From: Tillus elongatus | Taxonomy: Eukaryota > Arthropoda > Insecta > Coleoptera > Cleridae | DNA length: 64,000 nucleotides | Direction: 5' to 3' | NCBI GenBank assembly: GCA_964006375.1 | Contig: OZ023264.1 | Coordinates: 177,416,010 to 177,480,009 of the forward strand | Shown here: one piece after another, positions 49,990 to 59,980 of the stretch | How positions within the stretch are numbered: the first letter of the stretch is position 1 | Layout of the letters: each line of letters begins with the position of its first letter | Position numbers and translations under genes: made by a program | Notes under the pieces: model-generated | What the model saw: only the letters and a program-made list of their open reading frames with translations | Told to the model about the DNA's origin: nothing | Database searches by the model: none

Positions 49990-52330
49990 AATATGTTCTC
50001 CCGCACACAGTGCAGGATGGCGTACATTTCGGCCTGAAAGACCGTTGCATGGGTTCCGAGGGAAATACTATGACTTACCTCGGTCCTTCCGAATAAACAC
50101 CTGCCCCCGTCCCACGCTTCTTTCCGAATCCGTCCGTGAACCAGACAAGCGCGTTCCGTGGTATGCCCGGCGTCTCCTCCCGCCACGCCACGCGGTCGGG
50201 GATTTCCACTGGAAAGTTGTTTCCCTGCAAATTGGAGGTCTCGCGAAGTCTGACCTCATTTCAAGCATGGGCTCCTTCACGATCTCCTGAATTTGTCAGT
50301 GGCCCCTGAATCCTGGGTTGATCTTCAGTCTACCATTACAGGCTAGTCTGTATAGTCCTATCCTGGCCTCCCCTATAATAACTAAGTGTAGGAAGGGGGG
50401 GGGGGGCAGATCCAGCAACACCTCTATGGCGGCTATTGGGGTTAAAGACATGGCCCCTATGAGATGCCTAGGCAAGCCATCCTTTGGAGCTTGCCTAGTT
50501 TATGTTTGGCAATGGATTGTTAGGCCACCAGACCAGTGCCGCGTATGTTAACGATGGTCTGACCACCCTTGTGTACAGCCAGTTGGCCATACTAGGTCTT
50601 AGTCCCCATGTTTTTCTACACAGCCGCCTAGTGACGGCTAAGGTCATGACTACCTTACGCAGTATTTTTTCAACGTGACCATTCCAGGTTAGCTCAGAGT
50701 CCAATACGACCCCAAGATATTTTACCCCCCTGGCCATTGGACTGTTTCTATAGAGTCAGAGTTCTGTGACTCTCCCACTTCCTCCTCCTCGTAAACGGTA
50801 TGACGGTTGCTTTCTCGGGGCTCACCCCGAGCCCTTGATCAACCGTCCACCCTTCCACCAATTTCAGTGCTGCCTGCATGCGCTCCTACACTGACTGTGT
50901 AACCTTTCCTCGGATTATGATGAGAATGTCGTCCGCATAGCCCTGTACCTCATACCCCCCCCCCCCCACTGAGCCTTCCCAGCAGGCCGTCCACGACTAG
51001 CCACCAGAGCAAGGAGACTGAACGCTCCCCTGCGGTCTACTGATCACCTTCTCCTGCGGGACGGTGTCAGGGATCCGTACAAGGACCTTGCGTCTCTTTG
51101 GGAGTTCCTTGGGCTCGACGGCTGTCAAGTCGGCCCCCTCCCAAATCTGACCGAGGCCCCTGATGGTTTTCCGAAGCCAGTCCCGTAACTGCGAGCCGGC
51201 ACAGGTTATCCAGATGATGTCCCCGCCAGGCGCGCCCGGTGGAACTGAGGCGGGCTCTCCCCTTCCTGAAGAGAGTCCACCGCGGCTACCACCGCAGTCT
51301 GGATGAGGTCCGCCTTCCCCTGGTCTAGCGTGACCTCTGGACGGTGTCTGTCAATCACCGCCATCCAGAGGCCCTCCGCAGCCTCACTATACGAGCCAGT
51401 CTGCGCCGGTGTTCCAGCCCCGGTCCTTTTGGGACGTCTGTCTATAGTAGGCGTGCTAGAGCCCGAGCGCGGCCTCTTCTGACTCGCACTCACCTCTTGC
51501 GCCTTTAGAGGTGCCCTGGCGCTTTTGGGACGTCTGTCTGTAGTGAGCGTGCTAGAGTCCGAGTGCGTCCTCTTCTGACTCTCACTTCCCTCTTGCGCCT
51601 TTACAGGTTTCCCGACCGTCCACGTCTCGGTCGCCATTTTCTGCGCCCTCCGGAGCTTCTTTCTTTGTGCCCCGGAAAGACGCTTGGCCTGCCGGGGCAG
51701 TCCCTCTACCCCTACAGTAGGGTCCTCAATGGTGGAGGGGGCCGCAGAGTCCGTGAACCTCGCCGCCCTCCGGTGGGACCCAGCCTCCAGCTTAAGTGTC
51801 GGGGACAAGTCTGTGGCCGAAGCTACCCCCTGATCCCCCGTATCTACGTCGGTCGTGAGACCTACAGAGTCCGCTGACGCCCCCTGGTTCGTCTGCGTTT
51901 CTGGAATAGACTCAAGGCACGAGTCTGTAGCCGGAGCCACTCCTCGAGCCTCATTGGTTTTGGTTTTATATATATTTATGATCTTTATGTTGTTTCCACG
52001 AGAATGGGGGAAATACTGTCCACACCATCAGAACCCTCTGTGTGGTGCAAGGCGAGTTACTCTGGAGGGTTGCCCGGCACTCCAGAGGTTCCGTTCACGA
52101 CACCATCACCCTGGTGGCATCCATCCCTAGGCACGGTTCACGTGAAACCGTAGATTGGGGGGAGTTTATTTCGACCTCCACGTCTAGATACGTCATGTTT
52201 AGTTATCAGCAGGGTCACCTCGTGCAGGATGCGGCTCTTCATCGCGCATGATGTTCTTGGGGAAAGCCACATCGAAAGCTTATGTTGTTGTTTCCACTTC
52301 CTCAGCTTGCCCCCTGGAGTCCTTTGACCC
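49990..52330 (-). mobile_element. Family C LINE with ORF1 and 5' region, internally deleted
   Basis: Read on the minus strand there is a 5' untranslated region (about 52330-51975), ORF1 (51970 to about 51050), and then an abrupt jump at about 51040 into the middle of the reverse transcriptase (RSVSLLALV region, PQGSV block), continuing to the RNase H domain. It stops at about 49993 after AEMYAILHCVREN. The endonuclease and the first half of the reverse transcriptase are missing. It has many frameshifts, such as a G-run at 50395-50406. Confidence 0.9.
51050..51970 (-). CDS. Family C LINE ORF1 (gag-like, DUF4780-type domain)
   Basis: The minus-strand frame from 51940 runs through a low-complexity N-terminus, LSGAQRKKLRRAQKMATETW, two similar repeats (ESQKRTHSDSSTLTTDRRPK and ASQKRPRSGSSTPTIDRRPK, 36 residues apart), and a C-terminal globular part with YSEAAEGLWMAVIDRHRPEV. 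After a frameshift at about 51206 it reads GQIWEGADLTAVEPKELPKR. That C-terminal part resembles DUF4780, common in insect LINE ORF1 proteins, which are thought to bind element RNA. It is nearly intact except for the frameshift. Confidence 0.75.
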
Positions 52331-52549
52331 ACGACTTCTCGACCCCGCGATAGCGTGTTGCTCATTGCCATGCCTTGGGTTTGTTAAAAAAAAATCATCG
52401 TTGAATTGAAACATATTTTGTTTAATACAAAGGTTTGTTAAAGTTAAATATTCTTTGCAGACATTTTCATTTATGTTATTCATTTTTAACAACTCTTCTA
52501 AATACGTTTTATATATATTATGTACATTTTCGAAGTGTGCCGCAGTAGG
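52331..52549 (-). pseudogene. Reverse-transcriptase scrap, possibly Penelope-like
   Basis: On the minus strand YKTYLEELLKMNNINENVCK is followed by TNLCIKQNMFQFNDDFF and, after a frameshift in a T-run, QGMAMSNTLS. A phenylalanine-rich FQFN block followed by a QGxAM block is typical of Penelope-like reverse transcriptases. The fragment is short. The palindromic element has inserted at its upstream edge. Confidence 0.45.
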
Positions 52550-52554
52550 TAATA
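52550..52554. repeat. TAATA direct repeat, left flank of the palindrome
   Basis: TAATA immediately before GGGCAC; the same five bases follow GTGCCC at 62519-62523. With the outer GTAGG and CCTAC the presumed empty site is GTAGGTAATACCTAC. Confidence 0.7.
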
Positions 52555-52605
52555 GGGCACTTGAGGCAGACAGGTAGTGGGGGTAGGAGTGGGGGTACCC
52601 CATTC

Positions 52606-52690
52606 CTCCCCTAGGGGCGGAGCCCCACCCCTAGTGGGCGGAGCCCCACCCCTTGTGGGCGGAGCCCCACTCCACTTGTGGGCGTGGCCC
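52606..52690. repeat. GC-rich subterminal tandem repeats, left arm
   Basis: Three to four copies of GTGGGCGGAGCCCCACCCCT, about 20-21 bp each, ending in GTGGGCGTGGCCC. Each unit is itself partly self-complementary (GGGGCTCCGCCC). The mirror array in the right arm (62383-62468) differs in detail. Confidence 0.9.
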
Positions 52691-52870
52691 AAGATGGCGT
52701 CCAAGTTGGCTTCCAATGTAACCTGCATTCTAAGGTCATTGACCTGTCTAGGAAACTTTGGCCAGACAGTGACGTCACACGACTTGGGCCAGACAGTCAC
52801 ATGCAAACATTCCAAAGTGTCTAACCTATTACTTCAAATTATTCTAAGGATATTTTGAAAAAAACCATTT

Positions 52871-52943
52871 GGAGCAGGTGAGTTTCGAACCCGGGACATT
52901 CAGATGGGAGGCAACGATGCTAACCACTGTGCTAAGCAGACGC
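52871..52943 (-). other. tRNA-like sequence, left arm
   Basis: The minus strand reads TAGCACAGTGGTTAGCAT (A box) and, 30 bp on, CCCGGGTTCGAAACTC (B box). A 73-nt unit with no convincing anticodon stem, so more likely a promoter-like or SINE-like relic than a tRNA gene. Confidence 0.5.
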
Positions 52944-53577
52944 TTATTAATTTACTGTTTTAGGCTGGTATATATACGACTTTTAATTAAAACAAACCAT
53001 ACATGTAACATACATAAAGCTTTTGTTATTAGACATAAGACATAATAATTAATATGTTTAATATTAGACTATTAGATTTCGCATAGAAATTAGCCGAACG
53101 CCACAATTGTTATATGGGTAGGTTCTAAAAATAACACACAGAGGTCGTTGGCAAACAAAAGAAGGAAGTTCAGAAACAAAATAGACAACAGGTTCAAATA
53201 GGAAACCAAACTTAAATATCGTAGAGACAATAGAGGTCGCTGGCAAAACAAAGAAGGAAGCTCAGAAACAAAATGGACAACAGGTTCAACTCTTAAAAAT
53301 AGGAACTTTTTTTTAGCCTTATGTGTGGGCGCGGCAAGTAGTTGATTTTATTTTGAAAGAGATACAGGTTCGATTCCTGATATATGCTCCTTGATATGGT
53401 AGCGTCAAACAAATACAAAGAGGTACTGAATAACTAAACAGTAAGCTTAGAAACAATGGTTGGTTACAGGTTCAATTCCTTTCTTAAGCTAACCCCACGT
53501 GTTTAGTGTCATGTTACTCGTCTAAGTAAGCAGAATTAAAAAATGGCGACTAAAATAAGATAAAAAACTTAAAACCC

Positions 53578-54320
53578 TTATCGCGGAAGATCCGTGAGAT
53601 GTACGATAGAACCAATACATGCACGGTGTTAAGGAGGTCAAATCAAAGTGGAATATACAATAAAATGGCCACTTCCGGTCTAAACTTTAAATACTTATAT
53701 CTTTTGAACGGAAAGTGATAGAAATGAACTGACTTCAAAAATATATCGTTTCATAACAAGCTCTACAAGAAACTGAGATAAAAAACTTCAAACCCTTATC
53801 GCGGAAGATCCGTGAGATGTACGATAGAACCAATACATGCACGGTGTTAAGGAGACCAAACCAAATTGGAATATACAATAAAATGACCACTTCCGGTCTA
53901 AACTTTAAATCCTTATATCTTTTGAACGGAAAGTGATAGAAAGGAACCGGCTTCAAAAATGTATGTTTCGTAACAAGGTCTACAAGAAAATGAGATAAAA
54001 AACTTCAAATCCTTATCGCGGAAGATCGGTGAGATGTACGATAGAACCAACACATGCACGGTGTTAAGGAGGTCAAACCAAATTGGAATATACAATAAAA
54101 TGGCCACTTCCGGTCTAAACTTTAAATCGTTATATCTTTTGAACGGAAAGTGATAGAAAGGAACCGACTTCAAAAATGTATGTTTCGTAACAAGGTCTAC
54201 AAGAAACTGAGATAAAAAACTTCAAACCCTTATCGCGGAAGATCGGTGAGATGTACGATACAACCAATACATGCACGGTGTTCAGCAAAGCAAACTCTAA
54301 TAGCATATTCAATAAAAATG
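53578..54320. repeat. 217-bp tandem repeat array (four units), left arm
   Basis: CTTATCGCGGAAGATC starts units at 53578, 53795, 54012 and 54229, an exact 217-bp period. Units also share CAATACATGCACGGTGTTAA, CACTTCCGGTCTAAACTTTA and TCTTTTGAACGGAAAGTGAT. The last unit is cut short. Because 217 is not a multiple of three, the ORFs here do not form a protein repeat. Confidence 0.95.
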
Positions 54321-54739
54321 TTACTTCCGGTAGACACTTCCGGTATAGCCAGTCTTAGAGCTACATACATGTGTAACACCTCAAAATCATCGTCTTGTTG
54401 AACAGAAGAAATATAATATTTAAGTAAGTCAGAACAAGCTATGTTAACACCTAAAAACAACACACTCTCTTAGACTTAATGAAGTTACTTTCAGAGAAAA
54501 TTTCCACCATACCATAAAGAACAGTATTCAATAGCGTATTTAAATGTTGACTACATCAAGTGATGCGTACTACAGACAAATTTTAGTACACCCTCTTAGA
54601 CTTATTGAAGTTGACGGCACAGGTAGCTGTCAAGCGTACCTAACAAACCAAAGTAAATATGTCTTGAAGAACAGTCTTCAATTACCCTAAACCAACACAT
54701 CTCTATCATTTCAGAGTAATCTTAGCCATGTGACCAGTT

Positions 54740-55380
54740 AAACTAAATCTCTTGAAGTGTAGCTTTTATGTTTATGAGATATAAAATAAGAAAACCAAAT
54801 AGTTAATTGTCTATTAAAACAACAAGCAGAAGGGGTTGACTTGGTACCTACAGCTGCTACATACTTGGTAAAAATGGGTGCCACTAGCATTTCAGAGTAA
54901 TTTTAATCACACAACACTCTAACTAACTGTCTTGAGATGTGGCTTTATGTGTTAATGGGTGGAAATAACAAAACTAAAGAGTTGATTGTCTATTACAACT
55001 GTTAGCTAAAGAAGCATTTAGGTAGCCGGAATACCGATATCCTAAATATTTCAAGAGTAATCTTAGTCATACAACACTCTTAACTAACTGTCTTGAGATG
55101 TGGCTTTATGTGTCATTGGTTGGAAAATAAGAAAACTAAAGAGTTGATTGCCTATTACAACAGTCAGCTGAAGGAACATTTGGGTTATCGGAATACCGAT
55201 ATGCCAAATGTTCCAACGGAAGGAGCCCACTTAGAGACATCTCCAGGGGCTCGGAATACCGATGCCCTAGAAGTGTCGGAAGCAACATTTCAATTAACAC
55301 CAACAACCGCTAAATACTTGTTGGACTTTAGTATGTTTGATATTAAATGCGATTTTGCTACATAACCATTCATTTTTATG
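54740..55380 (+). repeat. Degenerate tandem coding-like modules, left arm
   Basis: Three copies of a module starting CTTGA(G/A)ATGTGGCTTTATGTG and leading into GTTGATTG(T/C)CTATTACAAC begin at about 54751, 54931 and 55092. A fourth lies at 55710-56000. The best copies encode LIAYYN, then LKEHLG.RNTD, an EGAHL-like turn and SPG.RNT. Confidence 0.7.
55093..55365 (+). CDS. Left-arm module ORF 1 (unknown protein)
   Basis: 90 codons with KELIAYYNSQLKEHLGYRNT, then PNVPTEGAHLETSPGARNTD and EVSEATFQLTPTTAKYL. Similar in layout to the ORF at 55808, which suggests duplication of a coding unit. The upstream boundary is uncertain and a splice acceptor may precede LIAYYN. I recognise no family. The mirror copy on the right arm is at 59980-59708. 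Confidence 0.4.
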   Translation: MRCGFMCHWLENKKTKELIAYYNSQLKEHLGYRNTDMPNVPTEGAHLETSPGARNTDALEVSEATFQLTPTTAKYLLDFSMFDIKCDFAT

Positions 55381-55675
55381 AAAAACTCAACAATTTTTAT
55401 TTCTGCGTAAGCGAATTTAATCAGAAATATAGAACCAATCTTCAAGGAACCGAAGTAAAATGATAAGAACATTAAGAACAAACATTCCGATACCGAAGTG
55501 ATCCTAAACACACCATATGATGCAAATTCTGTAAATCTCTTTAACAGAAGAAAAACAGAAGTGAAACACCGTAAGACAAATAGAACCGACGTACATAACA
55601 GATGTGTCTGAGGAGAAACGTATCCAGAACCTTATTGAGTTTACTAAGTTTTAAGTATACGAACATAACAGTCTA

Positions 55676-56141
55676 TGTACCAACCAACCAACCAACCAAC
55701 CAACTGTTTTTGAGGTGTAACCTTTATGTATGTATGTAATTTAATTTTCGATAGTGTAAAATAAAATTAAAAAGTGTGATATATGAAAAAATAAGAAAAC
55801 TAAAGAGTTGATTGCCTATTACAACGGTCCGCTGAAGAAACATTTAGGTAGCCAGAATACCGATACCCTAAATATTTCAACCGAAGGAGTCCACTTAAAG
55901 TCATCTCCAGGGAGCCGGAATACCGGCCCCCTAGATGTGCCGGAAGCAACATCTCAAGTAACACCTAGAACTGCAACATACTTGGTAAAAATGGGTGGAG
56001 CTCAGATTGTAAACGACTTGATAGGTGGTACATATGTTTGCAAAGATTTCATTCTAAATTTAGCCTGTTGGATATCCAATCATTTCTATGAAAAGTGCAA
56101 CCAACCAACTAACCAACCACCCAACCAACCAACCAACGTTG
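55676..56141. repeat. Two (CCAA)n tetranucleotide tracts, left arm
   Basis: CCAACCAACCAACCAACCAA at about 55681-55702 and an imperfect tract at about 56099-56141. Both are mirrored in the right arm (about 59369-59394 and 58934-58974). Confidence 0.85.
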
Positions 56142-56185
56142 AGGGGCGTAGAGATAGCAAGCTATCTACAAGTGGACCCCTCTGA
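55808..56185 (+). CDS. Left-arm module ORF 2 (unknown protein)
   Basis: 125 codons: MIAYYNGPLKKHLGSQNTDT, EGVHLKSSPGSRNTGPLDVP, then TPRTATYLVKMGGAQIVNDL. The tail comes from the CCAA repeat (NQPTNQPPNQPTN) and is probably not meaningful. It points toward the centre of the palindrome and converges with the outward ORF at 56685. The mirror is at 59265-58888. Confidence 0.4.
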   Translation: MIAYYNGPLKKHLGSQNTDTLNISTEGVHLKSSPGSRNTGPLDVPEATSQVTPRTATYLVKMGGAQIVNDLIGGTYVCKDFILNLACWISNHFYEKCNQPTNQPPNQPTNVEGRRDSKLSTSGPL

Positions 56186-56349
56186 ACCTATGATGTTAAT
56201 AATGGATTAAGAGATTGAATTGGTACGTGTTTATATTGAAGGCTTGCAAGCTACGTACAAGTGTCTGAATATATGATGGTAATGATGGGTTAAGATATTT
56301 AATTGACATGCATTAAAGGCTTAGCGGTTTTCACTTGAGTCATCGTCAT

Positions 56350-56685
56350 TCAAAAACTATTAGAACGAAAACCAGGTCCTTTACTCTGGTATATCTTACT
56401 CAGTAGGAACCAAATGTCTTCGAAAACAACATTCTTTGCTTTTCTGAAAGGCAAGTGAGCAGCCCCCTTGTCGAACCCCTCCGAGCTAAAGGTAAACCCC
56501 ACTCTGTCTTCGGGATCGACATCATGGACTATATGACTCACAATATCTTTAATACGATCTCTGACCCACTTCTCTGGATCGTTGACATCGTCAGGTATAT
56601 CGTGTAGTCTAAAGCATTCGCTTCGTCTATCAAGTTTAAACTTCTTATTGGAGGTCACTGTATCTTCAAGTATTTGGAATGCCAT
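56350..56685 (-). pseudogene. Left-arm copy of the outward ORF, premature stop
   Basis: Matches the 128-codon ORF at 58388-58774. It has one conservative residue change (E for D near residue 69) and a stop at codon 112, where the right arm has CGA and this arm TGA. The start context is identical. Confidence 0.75.
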
Positions 56686-56777
56686 TGTTTCGTGCTACAC
56701 AACTGACTGTGTTGGTTAAAGGACCGAAGTTTAGCCTCGTGTTTATTAAAGACTAAAGTTTAGCAGGTACTATTTGT

Positions 56778-56942
56778 TTTCACCTTCACTGCTGGCTACC
56801 GACTGAACCTTAGCGGACGCTCCTCGTCTTAATATTCGACAAAACAACACAGACAACACAACTTATTGTTTTCACCTTCACTGTTGGTTAACGACTGAAC
56901 CTTAGTGGACACTTCACGTCTTAATATTCAACAGACAACAAC
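56778..56942. repeat. 91-bp duplication upstream of the outward ORF, left arm
   Basis: TTTTCACCTTCACTG(C/T)TGG, CGACTGAACCTTAG and CGTCTTAATATTC occur twice, 91 bp apart (about 56778 and 56869). The right arm has the mirror. Confidence 0.85.
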
Positions 56943-57150
56943 GACAGCTGTCATACAGCTGTCTGACATGACAGACAGCTGTCATACAGCTGTCATACAG
57001 CGGTCATACAGCTGTCTAACAGCTGTCTAACACAGCTGTCTAACACAGCTGTCTAACACAGCTGTCTAACACAGCTGTCTAACACAGCTGTCTAATACAG
57101 CTGTCTAACACAGCTGTCTAATACAGCTGTCTAACACAGCTGTCTAATAG
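56943..57150. repeat. CAGCTGTC tandem array, left arm
   Basis: About 16 copies of ACAGCTGTC with variable spacers, settling into a 15-bp period (ACAGCTGTCTAACAC). CAGCTG is itself a palindrome and an E-box. Confidence 0.95.
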
Positions 57151-57530
57151 GGCAGACATATGTCTAACACATGTCTAGCAGATGGGTAACAGTCACTCTT
57201 TTGCGGAACATAAACTGAATGTTTTTAAGTCAAACAAGAAGAAAACAATTTAAAACACATCTACGATGACCATGAGGCAGCCTACATGGACTTTGAACAA
57301 TTTTTAAAAATAGATGCGGCCAAGTTAGTTGATTAACCATCCAGGTCAGTCACAGCTGACTCTATAAATAAAAACGATGCTGGAAGCGAGTGACGTCACA
57401 AGAACCGGTGGTGCATGTGCCCAGGTTAGACCTCTAAGCTTTCCAGGTTAATACCGGGTTAGCTCCATGACAAGGTGGTGGACCAGTCGGGTTAGCTAAG
57501 AGTCGGGGTTGTGGAACCGGGTCAGCTAGG

Positions 57531-57539
57531 CTCCGGTCG
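57531..57539. other. 9-bp spacer at the centre of the palindrome
   Basis: CTCCGGTCG between GGTCAGCTAGG and CCTAGCTGACC. Immediately outside, the arms differ by a few bases (GGAACCGGGTCAGC against GGAACGGTCGGGTCAGC), the only indel I noted near the centre. Confidence 0.85.
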
Positions 57540-57919
57540 CCTAGCTGACCCGACCGTTCCACCACCCCGACTCTTAGCTAACCCGACTGGTCCACCACCT
57601 TGTCATGGAGCTAACCCGGTATTAACCTGGAAAGCTTAGAGGTCTAACCTGGGCACATGCACCACCGGTTCTTGTGACGTCACTCGCTTCCAGCATCGTT
57701 TTTATTTATAGAGTCAGCTGTGACTGACCTGGATGGTTAATCAACTAACCTGGCCGCATCTATTTTTAAAAATTGTTCAAAGTCCATGTAGGCTGCCTCA
57801 TGGTCATCGTAGATGTGTTTTAAATTGTTTTCTTCTTGTTTGACTTAAAAACATTCAGTTTATGTTCCGCAAAAGAGTGACTGTTACCCATCTGCTAGAC
57901 ATGTGTTAGACATATGTCT

Positions 57920-58127
57920 GCCCTATTAGACAGCTGTGTTAGACAGCTGTATTAGACAGCTGTGTTAGACAGCTGTATTAGACAGCTGTGTTAGACAGCT
58001 GTGTTAGACAGCTGTGTTAGACAGCTGTGTTAGACAGCTGTGTTAGACAGCTGTTAGACAGCTGTATGACCGCTGTATGACAGCTGTATGACAGCTGTCT
58101 GTCATGTCAGACAGCTGTATGACAGCT
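57920..58127. repeat. CAGCTGTC tandem array, right arm
   Basis: The mirror of 56943-57150 (GACAGCTGTGTTAGACAGCT and so on). Confidence 0.95.
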
Positions 58128-58387
58128 GTCGTTGTTGTCTGTTGAATATTAAGACGTGAAGTGTCCACTAAGGTTCAGTCGTTAACCAACAGTGAAGGTG
58201 AAAACAATAAGTTGTGTTGTCTGTGTTGTTTTGTCGAATATTAAGACGAGGAGCGTCCGCTAAGGTTCAGTCGGTAGCCAGCAGTGAAGGTGAAAACAAA
58301 TAGTACCTGCTAAACTTTAGTCTTTAATAAACACGAGGCTAAACTTCGGTCCTTTAACCAACACAGTCAGTTGTGTAGCACGAAACA

Positions 58388-58774
58388 ATGGCATTCCAAA
58401 TACTTGAAGATACAGTGACCTCCAATAAGAAGTTTAAACTTGATAGACGAAGCGAATGCTTTAGACTACACGATATACCTGACGATGTCAACGATCCAGA
58501 GAAGTGGGTCAGAGATCGTATTAAAGATATTGTGAGTCATATAGTCCATGATGTCGATCCCGAAGACAGAGTGGGGTTTACCTTTAGCTCGGATGGGTTC
58601 GACAAGGGGGCTGCTCACTTGCCTTTCAGAAAAGCAAAGAATGTTGTTTTCGAAGACATTTGGTTCCTACTGAGTAAGATATACCAGAGTAAAGGACCTG
58701 GTTTTCGTTCTAATAGTTTTCGAATGACGATGACTCAAGTGAAAACCGCTAAGCCTTTAATGCATGTCAATTAA
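58388..58774 (+). CDS. Outward-facing ORF of the palindrome, right arm (unknown, 128 aa)
   Basis: The frame opens MAFQILEDTVTSNKKFKLDR and continues with CFRLHDIPDDVNDPEKWVRD, DVDPEDRVGFTFSS and EDIWFLLSKIYQSKG, ending shortly after MTMTQVK. The composition and even pattern of hydrophobic and charged residues look like a real globular domain. From memory, the layout (a DP.D..G..F block, then a Q-S-rich helix, then a V...VK strand) resembles N-terminal segments of uncharacterised proteins in arthropod virus-like or Polinton-like elements. I could not check this. It reads away from the centre of the palindrome, with the CAGCTG array and a 91-bp duplication upstream. If it is the first exon or the truncated start of a longer gene, the rest is gone. 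Confidence 0.6.
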   Translation: MAFQILEDTVTSNKKFKLDRRSECFRLHDIPDDVNDPEKWVRDRIKDIVSHIVHDVDPEDRVGFTFSSDGFDKGAAHLPFRKAKNVVFEDIWFLLSKIYQSKGPGFRSNSFRMTMTQVKTAKPLMHVN

Positions 58775-58887
58775 ATATCTTAACCCATCATTACCATCAT
58801 ATATTCAGACACTTGTACGTAGCTTGCAAGCCTTCAATATAAACACGTACCAATTCAATCTCTTAATCCATTATTAACATCATAGGT

Positions 58888-59265
58888 TCAGAGGGGTCCA
58901 CTTGTAGATAGCTTGCTATCTCTACGCCCCTCAACGTTGGTTGGTTGGTTGGGTGGTTGGTTAGTTGGTTGGTTGCACTTTTCATAGAAATGATTGGATA
59001 TCCAACAGGCTAAATTTAGAATGAAATCTTTGCAAACATATGTACCACCTATCAAGTCGTTTACAATCTGAGCTCCACCCATTTTTACCAAGTATGTTGC
59101 AGTTCTAGGTGTTACTTGAGATGTTGCTTCCGGCACATCTAGGGGGCCGGTATTCCGGCTCCCTGGAGATGACTTTAAGTGGACTCCTTCGGTTGAAATA
59201 TTTAGGGTATCGGTATTCTGGCTACCTAAATGTTTCTTCAGCGGACCGTTGTAATAGGCAATCAA
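58888..59265 (-). CDS. Right-arm module ORF 2 (mirror of 55808-56185)
   Basis: Identical at the protein level to the left-arm copy as far as I compared. Unknown function. Confidence 0.4.
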   Translation of the reverse strand: MIAYYNGPLKKHLGSQNTDTLNISTEGVHLKSSPGSRNTGPLDVPEATSQVTPRTATYLVKMGGAQIVNDLIGGTYVCKDFILNLACWISNHFYEKCNQPTNQPPNQPTNVEGRRDSKLSTSGPL

Positions 59266-59707
59266 CTCTTTAGTTTTCTTATTTTTTCATATATCACACT
59301 TTTTAATTTTATTTTACACTATCGAAAATTAAATTACATACATACATAAAGGTTACACCTCAAAAACAGTTGGTTGGTTGGTTGGTTGGTTGGTACATAG
59401 ACTGTTATGTTCGTATACTTAAAACTTAGTAAACTCAATAAGGTTCTGGATACGTTTCTCCTCAGACACATCTGTTATGTACGTCGGTTCTATTTGTCTT
59501 ACGGTGTTTCACTTCTGTTTTTCTTCTGTTAAAGAGATTTACAGAATTTGCATCATATGGTGTGTTTAGGATCACTTCGGTATCGGAATGTTTGTTCTTA
59601 ATGTTCTTATCATTTTACTTCGGTTCCTTGAAGATTGGTTCTATATTTCTGATTAAATTCGCTTACGCAGAAATAAAAATTGTTGAGTTTTTCATAAAAA
59701 TGAATGG

Positions 59708-59980
59708 TTATGTAGCAAAATCGCATTTAATATCAAACATACTAAAGTCCAACAAGTATTTAGCGGTTGTTGGTGTTAATTGAAATGTTGCTTCCGACAC
59801 TTCTAGGGCATCGGTATTCCGAGCCCCTGGAGATGTCTCTAAGTGGGCTCCTTCCGTTGGAACATTTGGCATATCGGTATTCCGATAACCCAAATGTTCC
59901 TTCAGCTGACTGTTGTAATAGGCAATCAACTCTTTAGTTTTCTTATTTTCCAACCAATGACACATAAAGCCACATCTCAA
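59708..59980 (-). CDS. Right-arm module ORF 1 (mirror of 55093-55365)
   Basis: Same peptide as the left-arm copy. Unknown function. Confidence 0.4.
   Translation of the reverse strand: MRCGFMCHWLENKKTKELIAYYNSQLKEHLGYRNTDMPNVPTEGAHLETSPGARNTDALEVSEATFQLTPTTAKYLLDFSMFDIKCDFAT

Noticed and set aside
53735..54463. ORFs of 60-86 codons in the 217-bp array
   Set aside because: They recur because the DNA repeats. The 217-bp period is not a multiple of three, so each unit is in a different frame and no continuous protein is possible.
56943..58127. CRISPR-like array
   Set aside because: The CAGCTGTC repeats are simple 15-bp tandem units without unique spacers, in animal nuclear DNA.
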